Origin: an uncultured Flavobacteriia bacterium
Lineage (GTDB): Bacteria > Bacteroidota > Bacteroidia > Flavobacteriales_D > Crocinitomicaceae
Assembly: GCA_903887095.1 (NCBI GenBank)
Contig: CAISOQ010000384.1
Coordinates: 1-10,108 of the forward strand
DNA length: 10,108 bases
Direction of reading: 5' to 3'
This document shows positions 1 to 6,288 of the stretch, piece after piece (positions within the stretch are counted from its first letter, which is position 1; each line of letters opens with the position of its first letter). The position numbers were made by a program, and so were the translations under genes. The notes beneath the pieces were generated by a model that saw nothing but the letters and a program-made list of their open reading frames with translations, did no database searches and was not told the origin of the DNA.

Positions 1-1046
1 TTAAATACAAAGAACGATACCGCCATTGCCCGCATTCTGAAATTCAGATAACCCGTTTGAACCACACAGCGCATGCATGCATCCACGATTGGCACACCGG
101 TTCTCCCCTCCTGCCAGGCTTTGATATAATTTTCATTCCGCGGTTTGACCAATTGATCATAGGCCCGATTGACATTCTCAAATTCCATACGGCATTCATC
201 CTCGAACTTCTGGATAAAGTGACAATGCCAGTGAAGTCGGGATATGAAATTTGACAGCGCACGTTTGTTCTGTGCCTTTTCGTAATGTTGCATCGTATAG
301 CGATAGACCATGCGCATGCTGATGTTCCCATAAGCCAAATAAGGCGACAAACGGCTACAACCTTTTCTACTCAGTTCGGGCTTGGAAATATGCTTGCTGT
401 AATTGGAATAACGATCTTTCAGAAAGCTATTTAGGTAGCGCCATGCTAGTGTTTCTCCCCCTTGCTGAAAATTTATGTTTCTCGTGGTTATTTCCTGTGG
501 TAATTCAGGACCCTTTGCATTTTTATAAAAATCAGGTTCTAATTTTAAATAATTTCGAAAATCGTCATCAACCATTTTTGGAAAAGCAGACATTGTTTCC
601 TTCCAACGTTTGTCCCATTCAGAGCGATTTTTCAGTCTCCGAATGACTCCATTTGTTTGGCTTTCCTTCCATGTCCAATTATACTGTTGGCAAAACTCTT
701 TCATTCGAATATCTCTATCAAAGGTGAGTTTGTTTCCAATCTCTTGGTGAGAGAAAAGGCCTTTCACGTCAAACTGTTCTTTTAATGCTTGAAAAATGGT
801 TTCTACTTCCTGATGAAAAATATACAATTGTACATCCATTCCATTCAGCTGTAATTGCATGTCTTGAAGTGATTCATGCACAAAACGCCAATGACGAACA
901 TCACTATCGTCATATGCCATCACAGATGGTTCAAAGCAATAGATCAACAATATGGGCAACCCAAGTCTTTGTGCATCGAAAAGCGGTTCGTGATCTGTGA
1001 ATCGCAAATCCCTTTTGAACCATACGATACTGATGGGCTGTTTCAT
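1..1046 (-). CDS. Cryptochrome/DNA photolyase family flavoprotein, 3' end outside window
   Basis: Reading the minus strand from ATG at 1046 gives 348 uninterrupted codons to the window edge, so the C-terminus is missing. The start gives SIVWFKRDLR, the usual opening of the photolyase N-terminal alpha/beta antenna domain (about residues 1-130). The FAD-binding helical domain follows: GGETLAW (196-202), SRLSPYLAYGNIS (231-243), SRLHWHCHF (269-277), AWQEGRTGVPIVDACMR (310-326) and NFRMRAM (335-341). Characterised members repair UV pyrimidine dimers using blue light and FADH-, or act as light sensors. By hand alignment with E. coli photolyase, the dimer-stacking Trp is kept (W273), but the neighbouring Glu274 position is Arg270 and the following Arg is His. 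This may therefore be a divergent clade rather than a classical CPD photolyase. The expected electron-transfer tryptophans lie beyond the edge. It is divergent from the VOC gene, with 72 bases between them. Confidence 0.93.
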   Translation of the reverse strand, partial: MKQPISIVWFKRDLRFTDHEPLFDAQRLGLPILLIYCFEPSVMAYDDSDVRHWRFVHESLQDMQLQLNGMDVQLYIFHQEVETIFQALKEQFDVKGLFSHQEIGNKLTFDRDIRMKEFCQQYNWTWKESQTNGVIRRLKNRSEWDKRWKETMSAFPKMVDDDFRNYLKLEPDFYKNAKGPELPQEITTRNINFQQGGETLAWRYLNSFLKDRYSNYSKHISKPELSRKGCSRLSPYLAYGNISMRMVYRYTMQHYEKAQNKRALSNFISRLHWHCHFIQKFEDECRMEFENVNRAYDQLVKPRNENYIKAWQEGRTGVPIVDACMRCVVQTGYLNFRMRAMAVSFFVF

Positions 1047-1082
1047 AATAAAGAAACAAGGAATTACAAAAAAAGTTGACGG

Positions 1083-1114
1083 TTTCTTAAGAATATAGGA
1101 CTTGCTTATCTTTG
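1083..1114 (+). promoter_or_regulatory. Candidate Bacteroidota promoter for the VOC gene
   Basis: TATCTTTG at 1107-1114 fits the TAnnTTTG -7 consensus. A weak upstream element, TTTC at 1083-1086, sits 20 bases before it. Transcription would start at about 1119-1121, at the ATG itself, so the mRNA would be leaderless or nearly so. The upstream element is poor, so this is only a candidate. Confidence 0.3.
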
Positions 1115-1118
1115 ACGC

Positions 1119-1550
1119 ATGAACATTTCAATCCATCCGTGTCTTTGGGTAGACAACAATGCTCAGGAAGTTGCAGAATTCTACTGTTCCATATTTCCGA
1201 ATTCACAACTACTTTCTTCCAATCCAATGGCGACTGTTTTTAAGTTAAATGAGCAACGCATGATGTGTTTGAATGGAAACTCCCAGAGTAAATTCAATGA
1301 ATCTGTCTCGATGGTGATTACCTGCGAAACACGGCAAGAGATCGATCATTTCTGGAATAAATTTTCTGATGGCGGTATAGAAGGCCGATGTGGATGGATC
1401 ACAGATAAGTTCGGATTTTCATGGCAGGTAGTCCCCTCCATTCTTGGAAGTTTAATGAGGGATCCTGTAAAAGCCCCAAAAACGATGTATGCTTTCATGC
1501 AAATGAAGAAATTCGACATCGAGACACTGGTCAGCGCATCCAATTCATAA
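1119..1550 (+). CDS. VOC superfamily protein, PhnB / 3-demethylubiquinone-9 3-methyltransferase-like domain
   Basis: A 143-residue single-domain cytosolic protein. It starts with HPCLWVDNNAQEVAEFYCS (residues 6-24), then NSQ (28-30), LNG (51-53), VITCETRQEIDHFW (66-79) and CGWITDKFGFSWQVVP (91-106). This order of motifs is characteristic of the PhnB-like / '3-dmu-9_3-mt' branch of the vicinal-oxygen-chelate fold. Most members have no assigned reaction, and the 'methyltransferase' label is historical. The stretch between NSQ and FKLN (31-44) looks a little shorter than usual, so one loop may be trimmed. There is no signal peptide. The first ATG is chosen because the conserved N-terminal strand begins only five residues after it. 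The gene is divergent from the photolyase and apparently alone in its transcript. Family is confident; substrate is unknown. Confidence 0.9.
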   Translation: MNISIHPCLWVDNNAQEVAEFYCSIFPNSQLLSSNPMATVFKLNEQRMMCLNGNSQSKFNESVSMVITCETRQEIDHFWNKFSDGGIEGRCGWITDKFGFSWQVVPSILGSLMRDPVKAPKTMYAFMQMKKFDIETLVSASNS

Positions 1551-1687
1551 CAGATTTTTTTTTCAGTCTTCGTAAAAAACCTACGACCTACGCTTCTTTT
1601 CTTTGTTGAAAATTTTTGATTATTTTTTAATCATTTATTGATTATTTATTTGTCTTTTTGTGTCAAAAGGATTTAACTTTAAAAAAG
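1551..1687. other. AT-rich intergenic stretch without a recognisable gene
   Basis: It starts with a run of nine T at 1555-1563, just after the VOC stop codon. A direct repeat TTGATTATTT lies at 1616-1625 and 1638-1647. No convincing stem was found next to the T run, so it is not called as an intrinsic terminator. Short reading frames on both strands here have low-complexity or unfamiliar translations and are not called. Confidence 0.5.
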
Positions 1688-1729
1688 GAACAAAGAACAA
1701 AGAGCAAAGAGCAAGGAGCAAGGAACAAA
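1688..1729 (+). repeat. Heptanucleotide tandem repeat, six units of GARCAAR
   Basis: Six head-to-tail 7-base units: GAACAAA (twice), GAGCAAA, GAGCAAG (twice), GAACAAA. The unit length is not a multiple of three, so copy-number change by strand slippage would shift any frame reading through it. It lies about 120 bases before the KilA-N remnant. It is most likely intergenic. Confidence 0.85.
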
Positions 1730-1731
1730 GA
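1712..1731 (+). repeat. Left copy of inverted repeat bracketing the KilA-N array
   Basis: This 20-base stretch, inside the heptamer run, matches the reverse complement of 3071-3090 at 17 of 20 positions by hand count. A second block, ATCCTTCGACA at 1804-1814, matches the reverse complement of 3058-3068 exactly. The KilA-N genes lie between the two copies. Part of the match could be chance, because the left block is repetitive. Confidence 0.5.
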
Positions 1732-1853
1732 CAACACACAGTCAAACCTAGTTTTACAGGCCTAAGCGTAGGAATGTATCGAGGGATGACACTGAGTGAG
1801 ATCATCCTTCGACACAATTCTGCTGCGCTCATCGCAAGGTCTCAGGATTCAGA
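1730..1853 (+). other. Degenerate interspersed-repeat-like sequence upstream of the KilA-N remnant
   Basis: There is no convincing coding potential. The stretch contains ATCCTTCGACA (1804-1814) and, 30 bases later, TCAGGAT (1842-1848). Together these resemble an interrupted palindromic intergenic repeat, ATCCT...AGGAT. The KilA-N homology starts abruptly at about 1854, so this sequence appears to replace the missing 5' part of that gene. Confidence 0.4.
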
Positions 1854-1937
1854 ACATGGGAAGTGATCAATAATCCAAGTTTTAAAGTAGTCGAATTCGA
1901 CCACTTTAAAATCTTAGAAACAACTAAAAAAGAATGA
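1854..1937 (+). pseudogene. KilA-N gene remnant, 5'-truncated
   Basis: The frame reads TWEVINNPSFKVVEFDHFK and then ILETTKKE before a TGA at 1935-1937. The first 19 residues match residues 56-74 of the intact KilA-N protein downstream (TWEIINNPCFKVVEFDHFK) with two changes. No KilA-N homology or start codon precedes it, so the N-terminal part is gone. It stops eight codons after the conserved segment, as the next half-gene does, which suggests it was once the same kind of N-terminal half-gene. One base separates its TGA from the next ATG. Confidence 0.8.
1880..1911. repeat. In-gene palindrome of the KilA-N remnant (16-bp arms, one mismatch)
   Basis: The arms are 1880-1895 and 1896-1911, centred on GAATTC. 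The only mismatch is A1889 opposite C1902, a third-codon-position difference (GTA instead of the GTG of the intact gene). There is no loop, so the DNA could form a cruciform or a two-fold-symmetric protein site. Confidence 0.9.
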
Positions 1938-1938
1938 C

Positions 1939-2175
1939 ATGGCAAAGATTAACGTAAAGCAAACAGATATTTCCATTTTAAAAATTCAGCAGGAAGATTA
2001 TATTTCTCTAACTGATATTGCAAAATTCAAAACGAGTGATCCATTCATTGTCATCGGTAATTGGATGCGCAATAGAAATACAGTCGAATATCTTGGCGTT
2101 TGGGAGACATTATACAATCCAAATTCTAAACCTATCGAATTCGATAGGTTTAGAAATGAATATTCAATGAATTAA
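1939..2175 (+). CDS. KilA-N N-terminal half-protein (78 aa)
   Basis: A short KilA-N-type protein. EDYISLTDIAKF (residues 19-30), NWMRNRNTVEYLGVWE (41-56) and KPIEFDRF (64-71) align with residues 19-73 of the 270-aa protein encoded next. It then ends with RNEYSMN, just where full-length relatives continue into the AGLPSFVLSVSEWIERTNAIG segment. The conserved part is the putative DNA-binding module. KilA-N is found in phage and large DNA-virus regulators and in many bacterial genomes, mostly without known function. It may be a genuine half-gene, because it is intact from ATG to stop and keeps a perfect internal palindrome, or it may be a truncated copy. It starts one base after the remnant and ends 11 bases before the full-length gene, suggesting co-transcription. 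Confidence 0.75.
   Translation: MAKINVKQTDISILKIQQEDYISLTDIAKFKTSDPFIVIGNWMRNRNTVEYLGVWETLYNPNSKPIEFDRFRNEYSMN
2124..2155. repeat. In-gene palindrome of the KilA-N half-gene (16-bp perfect arms)
   Basis: The arms are 2124-2139 and 2140-2155, perfectly complementary with no loop, centred on GAATTC (codons E67-F68). The arm sequence differs from that of the full-length gene, yet all differences are matched in the opposite arm. For example, CCT pairs with AGG here where the other gene has GTG with CAC. Confidence 0.97.
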
Positions 2176-2186
2176 CACAGAATTTT

Positions 2187-2999
2187 ATGTCAACAATAAC
2201 CGTAGAAAATACTTCAGTAACCATACTAAAAGAGAACAATGAAGATTACATTTCATTGACGGATATGGCTAATTCCAAGAATGGAGAAAGCAGAGCTGCA
2301 GATATTATCAAAAACTGGATCAGAACACGCTTTACACTTGAATTTATCGGGACATGGGAGATTATAAATAATCCCTGTTTTAAAGTGGTCGAATTCGACC
2401 ACTTTAAAACACAGGCAGGTTTACCTAGTTTTGTTTTGAGTGTCTCCGAATGGATTGAAAGAACAAATGCAATAGGTCTGATCGTTAAAAAAGGAAAATA
2501 CGGCGGAACCTATGCCCACAAGGATATCGCATTTGAATTCGGATCTGCAATAAGTGTCCAATTCAAGTTGTATCTAATCAAGGAATTCCAGCGACTTAAA
2601 GAAAAAGAACACCAACAACTTGGCTGGTCAGCTAAACGGGAACTTGCTAAAATCAATTACCTCATCCATACAGATGCCATTAAAGAACATCTCATCCCGA
2701 AATCAATCAGCAAAAAACAGGCTTCAATCATTTATGCCAGCGAAGCAGATGTATTAAATGTTGCTTTATTTGGTAAGACTGCTAAAGAATGGCGAGAAGA
2801 GTATCCTGAATCGAAAGGAAACATAAGAGATCATGCACATCTTAACGAACTGATCTGCCTTTCAAATCTCGAAAATATCAACGCGCTGCTGATCAATGAA
2901 AACATGAAACAATCTGAGCGACTGATAAAACTGAACCAAATTGCCATCAAACAAATGACCTTACTCAAAACAATTGGAGCTAGACCACAGCTAGAATAG
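2187..2999 (+). CDS. KilA-N domain-containing protein (270 aa, full length)
   Basis: The N-terminal KilA-N domain runs about residues 10-130: EDYISLTDMANS (19-30), NWIRTRFTLEFIGTWE (43-58), FKVVEFDHFK (65-74), SFVLSVSEWIERTNAIG (81-97), KYGGTYAHKDIAFEFGSAIS (104-123) and FKLYLIKEFQRLK (126-138). The C-terminal half includes ASEADVLNVALFGKTAKEW (184-202) and HLNELICLSNLENINALLI (218-236), a segment typical of the Bacteroidota-type proteins of this family. It is probably a cytosolic DNA-binding protein. The family is common in prophages and accessory regions, and its function is not established. There is no signal peptide or membrane helix. It is the last and only complete member of the three-copy array. 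A 36-bp perfect palindrome covers codons C64-T75. The composition is more A+T-rich than dinB/dnaE downstream, fitting an accessory origin. Confidence 0.9.
   Translation: MSTITVENTSVTILKENNEDYISLTDMANSKNGESRAADIIKNWIRTRFTLEFIGTWEIINNPCFKVVEFDHFKTQAGLPSFVLSVSEWIERTNAIGLIVKKGKYGGTYAHKDIAFEFGSAISVQFKLYLIKEFQRLKEKEHQQLGWSAKRELAKINYLIHTDAIKEHLIPKSISKKQASIIYASEADVLNVALFGKTAKEWREEYPESKGNIRDHAHLNELICLSNLENINALLINENMKQSERLIKLNQIAIKQMTLLKTIGARPQLE
2376..2411. repeat. In-gene palindrome of the full-length KilA-N gene (18-bp perfect arms)
   Basis: The arms are 2376-2393 and 2394-2411, perfectly complementary with no loop, centred on GAATTC (codons E69-F70). The centre is a codon boundary, so each left-arm codon is the reverse complement of a right-arm codon: TTT/AAA, AAA/TTT, GTG/CAC, GTC/GAC, GAA/TTC. 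Confidence 0.98.
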
Positions 3000-3000
3000 G

Positions 3001-3020
3001 ATTGTTTATTGTCAAACAAT
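3001..3020 (+). terminator. Possible weak hairpin after the KilA-N gene
   Basis: ATTGTTT (3001-3007) and AAACAAT (3014-3020) form a 7-bp AT-rich stem with a 6-base loop, right after the stop codon at 2997-2999. The following sequence, ATCTTTCG, is only weakly T-rich. The position fits a terminator, but the stem is weak. Confidence 0.3.
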
Positions 3021-3057
3021 ATCTTTCGCTTTCACACCTTGCCCCGAATCATGAGCC

Positions 3058-3090
3058 TGTCGAAGGATGTTCTTTGATACTTGCTCCTTG
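3058..3090 (-). repeat. Right copy of inverted repeat bracketing the KilA-N array
   Basis: Bases 3071-3090 match the reverse complement of 1712-1731 at 17 of 20 positions, and 3058-3068 is the exact reverse complement of 1804-1814 (TGTCGAAGGAT). On the minus strand the order is the same as on the left, but the gap between the two blocks is 2 bases here and 72 bases on the left. The rest of 3021-3137 holds no gene I can see; the dinB promoter should be here but no clear TAnnTTTG box was found. Confidence 0.5.
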
Positions 3091-3137
3091 ATCCAAATAC
3101 GATATGCAGCCAAAACTGAATTTAAAACACATTCATT

Positions 3138-4355
3138 ATGGCCGTTTTGCGCTCAATAGTACACATGGACCTCGATACATTTTTTGTATCGTGCGAACGC
3201 CTGCTCGATAGCAGACTCTTAGGTAAACCCATCCTGATCGGCGGCACAAGTGACCGCGGGGTGGTTGCGTCGTGCAGTTACGAGGCCCGAAAGTTCGGGA
3301 TACACTCTGCTATGCCGATGAAAATGGCAAAAGAAAGATGTCCGGAAGCCATCATCATCAAGGGGAATTCGGCGACCTACAGCAATTATTCAAAAATGGT
3401 GACCGACATCATTCGCGAAGAAGCTCCCCTCTATGAAAAATCGTCGATCGATGAGTTCTACCTGGATATGTCCGGCATGGATAAATTCTTCGGAACCATG
3501 AAATACGCTTCCGAATTAAGACAAAAGATCATGCGGGAAACAGGTCTTCCAATCTCTTTCGGACTCTCACAAAACAAAACTGTATCGAAAATAGCCACAG
3601 GCGAAGCCAAACCGAACAACCAACTCCTCATCGACTATGGCTCCGAAAAAGAATTTCTTGGCCCCTTATCGGTGCAAAAAATCCCTATGGTTGGACTTAA
3701 AACCTTTCAGACACTCTGTAGCCTCGGCGTACGAAAGATCCAAACGATCCAGGAAATGCCCGTAGAAATGATGGAAAGCGCACTCGGACAAAACGGTATC
3801 GGGATCTGGAAAAAAGCCCAAGGGATCGATAATTCACCGGTAGAACAGTACAATGAACGTAAATCTATTTCCACCGAGCGCACCTTCGATTACGATACGA
3901 TCGATGTACAAAAACTCAAGGGAATCATGGCTGCTATGGCAGAAAACCTTGCTTTCCAACTGCGCCGGGGAAATAAACTCACGGCTTGCGTTACGGTCAA
4001 GATCCGCTACTCCGATTTTCAGACACAAACACTACAAAAGCACATTCCCTACACGGCTGCCGATCACGAACTGATGCCGATTGTCTCTGAACTCTTCGAT
4101 CGGCTTTACAATCGTCGTATGTTAGTACGATTGATCGGTGTGCGTTACAGCTCCCTGGTTTCCGGCAATCATCAACTCAATCTTTTCGATGACGGAACAC
4201 GCTACTCCGAACTCTACAACGCTCTGGATCAAATCCGCCAGCGCTTCGGAGACCGCGCAGTGATCCGTGCCATTGGAATGGAAGCCCGCACCATCGGACG
4301 ATGGAACCCGTTTAGTGGAGAACCGCCGCCATTGTTAGCGAATAGGAGAGTTTAA
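3138..4355 (+). CDS. dinB: Y-family DNA polymerase IV (DinB)
   Basis: A 405-residue translesion DNA polymerase. The palm residues are present: HMDLDTFF (9-16), with metal ligand D11 and steric-gate F16, and SSIDEFYLDMSG (102-113), with catalytic D105 and E106. YEARKFGIHSAMP (48-60) is the conserved nucleotide-contacting segment. A thumb helix-hairpin-helix, IPMVGLKTFQTLCSLGV, follows SEKEFLGPLSVQK. The little-finger domain ends with the sliding-clamp-binding motif QLNLF (346-350). After that comes a 55-residue tail with IRQRFGDRAVIRA, seen in the DinB branch of Firmicutes and Bacteroidota. Because the catalytic residues are intact, it is not an ImuB-type inactive accessory protein. The start is the first ATG, with no Shine-Dalgarno sequence. 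A DnaE-type polymerase gene follows after 127 bases, suggesting joint action in damage tolerance. No LexA-like box was recognised upstream. Confidence 0.96.
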   Translation: MAVLRSIVHMDLDTFFVSCERLLDSRLLGKPILIGGTSDRGVVASCSYEARKFGIHSAMPMKMAKERCPEAIIIKGNSATYSNYSKMVTDIIREEAPLYEKSSIDEFYLDMSGMDKFFGTMKYASELRQKIMRETGLPISFGLSQNKTVSKIATGEAKPNNQLLIDYGSEKEFLGPLSVQKIPMVGLKTFQTLCSLGVRKIQTIQEMPVEMMESALGQNGIGIWKKAQGIDNSPVEQYNERKSISTERTFDYDTIDVQKLKGIMAAMAENLAFQLRRGNKLTACVTVKIRYSDFQTQTLQKHIPYTAADHELMPIVSELFDRLYNRRMLVRLIGVRYSSLVSGNHQLNLFDDGTRYSELYNALDQIRQRFGDRAVIRAIGMEARTIGRWNPFSGEPPPLLANRRV

Positions 4356-4366
4356 TTAAACCGCTG

Positions 4367-4441
4367 ATCGAGTGATTTTCGCTTTCCTCGATACATTCTC
4401 CGCTTTGCTACGAATACTCGGCCAGCGAAAATAGTATCGAG
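4367..4441 (+). repeat. Interleaved inverted repeats between dinB and dnaE
   Basis: Three complementary pairings can be drawn: ATTTTCGCT (4375-4383) with AGCGAAAAT (4424-4432); CTCGATAC (4387-4394) with GTATCGAG (4434-4441); and ATCGAG (4367-4372) with CTCGAT (4387-4392). The first two cross each other, so both can form only as a pseudoknot; the second and third are mutually exclusive. It could be an mRNA structure between the two genes or a degraded intergenic repeat. No T tract follows, so it is not a typical terminator. Confidence 0.65.
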
Positions 4442-4482
4442 AACAGCAACCGCTCATTACTACTAGTTTAAAACACGTGTAA

Positions 4483-6288
4483 ATGTTCCTCAAATCCCAC
4501 TTCAGCCTCCGCTATGGTCTCGTATCTCCCGAGGAAATCGTTCGATGGACGAAACAGGAAAACTATGTCCTTACCGTACTTTGCGACATCAACTCGACCT
4601 CCTCCACGCTGGATTATGTGCGTGAAGCACAAAAATCCAAACTCAAACCGATTATTGGAATTGATATCCGAAATGGCATGGAGTGCTGTTACTTGATTGT
4701 GGCGCGAAACAACCGCGGACTGCATGAAGCCAATCGTTTTCTCTCACATCACTTGCACAATGGAGAACCATTTCCTGAAATAGCACCACATCTTGGTAAT
4801 TGCTTAATCATTTACCCCTGGGGAATAGAGCCTATGGAATTAAAAGAAAACGAATGGATTGGTGTACGAAGTAAGCAGCTTTCACGACTGACGGTGCAGA
4901 AAAACAAAGTTCCTTTTCAACGGATGATTGCCTTGGAACACATGACTTTCCGAAACAAGAAGGATTTCAATGCGCACCGACTATTACGTGCTATTGACAA
5001 CAACGTACTACTTTCAAAATTACCGAAAGAAGAACAAGCCGATGAAGAGGAAAAATTCATTCCCTACACAGAACTACAAGAACGTTTTGCTGCCTTTCCG
5101 GAATTGATCGAACAAACCAATCACTTGTTGTCTTTGTGCTCCGTTCACTTCGAATTTGGCGACAATGCCATTCCTCAAAACCTGGCTACTTACACAGGGA
5201 GCAAGTCAGAAGACTTCGAACTGTTGAAACAACTTTGCGCCGATGGATTAGACTATCGCTATCCCGTTGTCACCGATGAGATCATTGCCCGCATCGAGCA
5301 GGAAATAGAAGTCATTGCAGAGAAGGACTACCTCTCCTACTTTCTCATCACCTGGGATTTTACTTCGTATGCGCGATCGAAAGGCTATTTCTATGTCGGC
5401 CGAGGAAGTGGTGCCAACAGCATTGTAGCCTACCTCCTTCGTATCACGGATGTGGATCCGCTCGAACTGGACCTGTATTTCGAACGCTTCATCAACCTGT
5501 ACCGCAAGAATCCACCGGATTTCGATATCGATTTTTCATGGAAGGACCGCGACGATGTCACCCGCTATATCTTCGAACGCTATCCAAATGCTGCGTTGCT
5601 TTGCACCTACAACACCTTTCAGTACAGCGCTTCCGTGCGGGAACTCGGCAAAGTATTCGGACTTCCAAAAACAGAGATTGACCTCCTCAGCAAAGGAAAG
5701 TTTAACTATAATCAGCTTGATCAGCTCTCGCAACTCGTCATCAAGTACAGCAAATACATTCAAGGACTTCCCTCCCATCTCAGCGTTCATGCCGGCGGAA
5801 TCATCATCAGTGAAAAACCAGTAACATGGTACTCCGGCACCTTCCTGCCGCCCAAAGGGTATCCCACAACACAATTTTCCATGATGGAAGCCGAAGATGT
5901 GGGACTATACAAATTCGACATTCTCAGTCAAAGAGGATTGGGAAAGATCCACGATGCACTCGATATCATTACATATAACCAACCAGAAAAACCAGCGCAT
6001 GACATTCACGACATTTCCTATTTCAAAAAGGATGAAAAGATCAAGGAATTATTGCGTTCCGCAAGAGCAATGGGTTGTTTCTATGTCGAGTCGCCGGCGA
6101 TGCGTATGCTGATGGTGAAATTGCAAGTCGATACGTATCTGGGATTGGTAGCGGCAAGTTCGATCATTCGTCCGGGGGTAGCGCAATCGGGCATGATGCG
6201 GAGTACATTCTTCGTCACCGCTATCCCGAAAAACGCAAAGAAGCACCACCCGTTCTTCAGGAGATCATGCCCGACACCTATGGCGTGA
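4483..6288 (+). CDS. dnaE: DNA polymerase III alpha-type (DnaE-like) polymerase, N-terminal part up to a frameshift
   Basis: Codons 1-573 (to about 6201) match the DnaE family; the remaining 28 residues to the stop are out-of-frame. The N-terminal PHP-like domain (about 1-200) opens with FLKSHFSLRYG, where proofreading-type PHP domains have a His-x-His pair, and has LCDINST in place of the usual T-D-H segment. Its metal site therefore looks degenerate. The C-family catalytic core follows: YFYVGRGSGANSIVAYLLRI, PPDFDIDF with D348 and D350, and YKFDILSQRGLGKI with D479, matching the three catalytic aspartates (D401, D403, D555) of E. coli DnaE. The family sequence GCFYVESPAMRMLM...IIRPGVAQSGMMR then breaks off. 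The gene lies 127 bases after dinB on the same strand, so it is more likely an accessory polymerase than the replicative one. Confidence 0.9.
   Translation: MFLKSHFSLRYGLVSPEEIVRWTKQENYVLTVLCDINSTSSTLDYVREAQKSKLKPIIGIDIRNGMECCYLIVARNNRGLHEANRFLSHHLHNGEPFPEIAPHLGNCLIIYPWGIEPMELKENEWIGVRSKQLSRLTVQKNKVPFQRMIALEHMTFRNKKDFNAHRLLRAIDNNVLLSKLPKEEQADEEEKFIPYTELQERFAAFPELIEQTNHLLSLCSVHFEFGDNAIPQNLATYTGSKSEDFELLKQLCADGLDYRYPVVTDEIIARIEQEIEVIAEKDYLSYFLITWDFTSYARSKGYFYVGRGSGANSIVAYLLRITDVDPLELDLYFERFINLYRKNPPDFDIDFSWKDRDDVTRYIFERYPNAALLCTYNTFQYSASVRELGKVFGLPKTEIDLLSKGKFNYNQLDQLSQLVIKYSKYIQGLPSHLSVHAGGIIISEKPVTWYSGTFLPPKGYPTTQFSMMEAEDVGLYKFDILSQRGLGKIHDALDIITYNQPEKPAHDIHDISYFKKDEKIKELLRSARAMGCFYVESPAMRMLMVKLQVDTYLGLVAASSIIRPGVAQSGMMRSTFFVTAIPKNAKKHHPFFRRSCPTPMA
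6199..6203 (+). other. dnaE: Frameshift in dnaE (one G missing)
   Basis: The family sequence GMMREYILRHRYPE needs CGG GAG TAC, but the DNA reads CGGAGTAC at 6199-6206. Restoring one G in this short G run joins the two halves into a single frame of 987 codons. No slippery heptamer precedes it. The cause may be a real mutation or a sequencing/assembly error. Confidence 0.9.

Noticed and set aside
44..1000. Several short reading frames on both strands at the left end of the window
   Set aside because: They lie opposite to or out of frame with the continuous 348-codon photolyase frame, whose motifs are unmistakable.
1660..1866. Small plus-strand frame of 68 codons through the heptamer repeat
   Set aside because: Its translation is low-complexity Lys/Gln/Arg followed by repeat-like sequence and runs out of frame into the KilA-N remnant; no sign of a real protein.
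3021..3137. LexA-type operator upstream of dinB
   Set aside because: No clear two-fold symmetric box of known type was found, and the LexA consensus for this group cannot be assumed.
6190..6206. Programmed ribosomal frameshift in dnaE
   Set aside because: No slippery heptamer and no obvious stimulatory stem were seen at the shift; a plain one-base deletion or a sequencing error explains the break.
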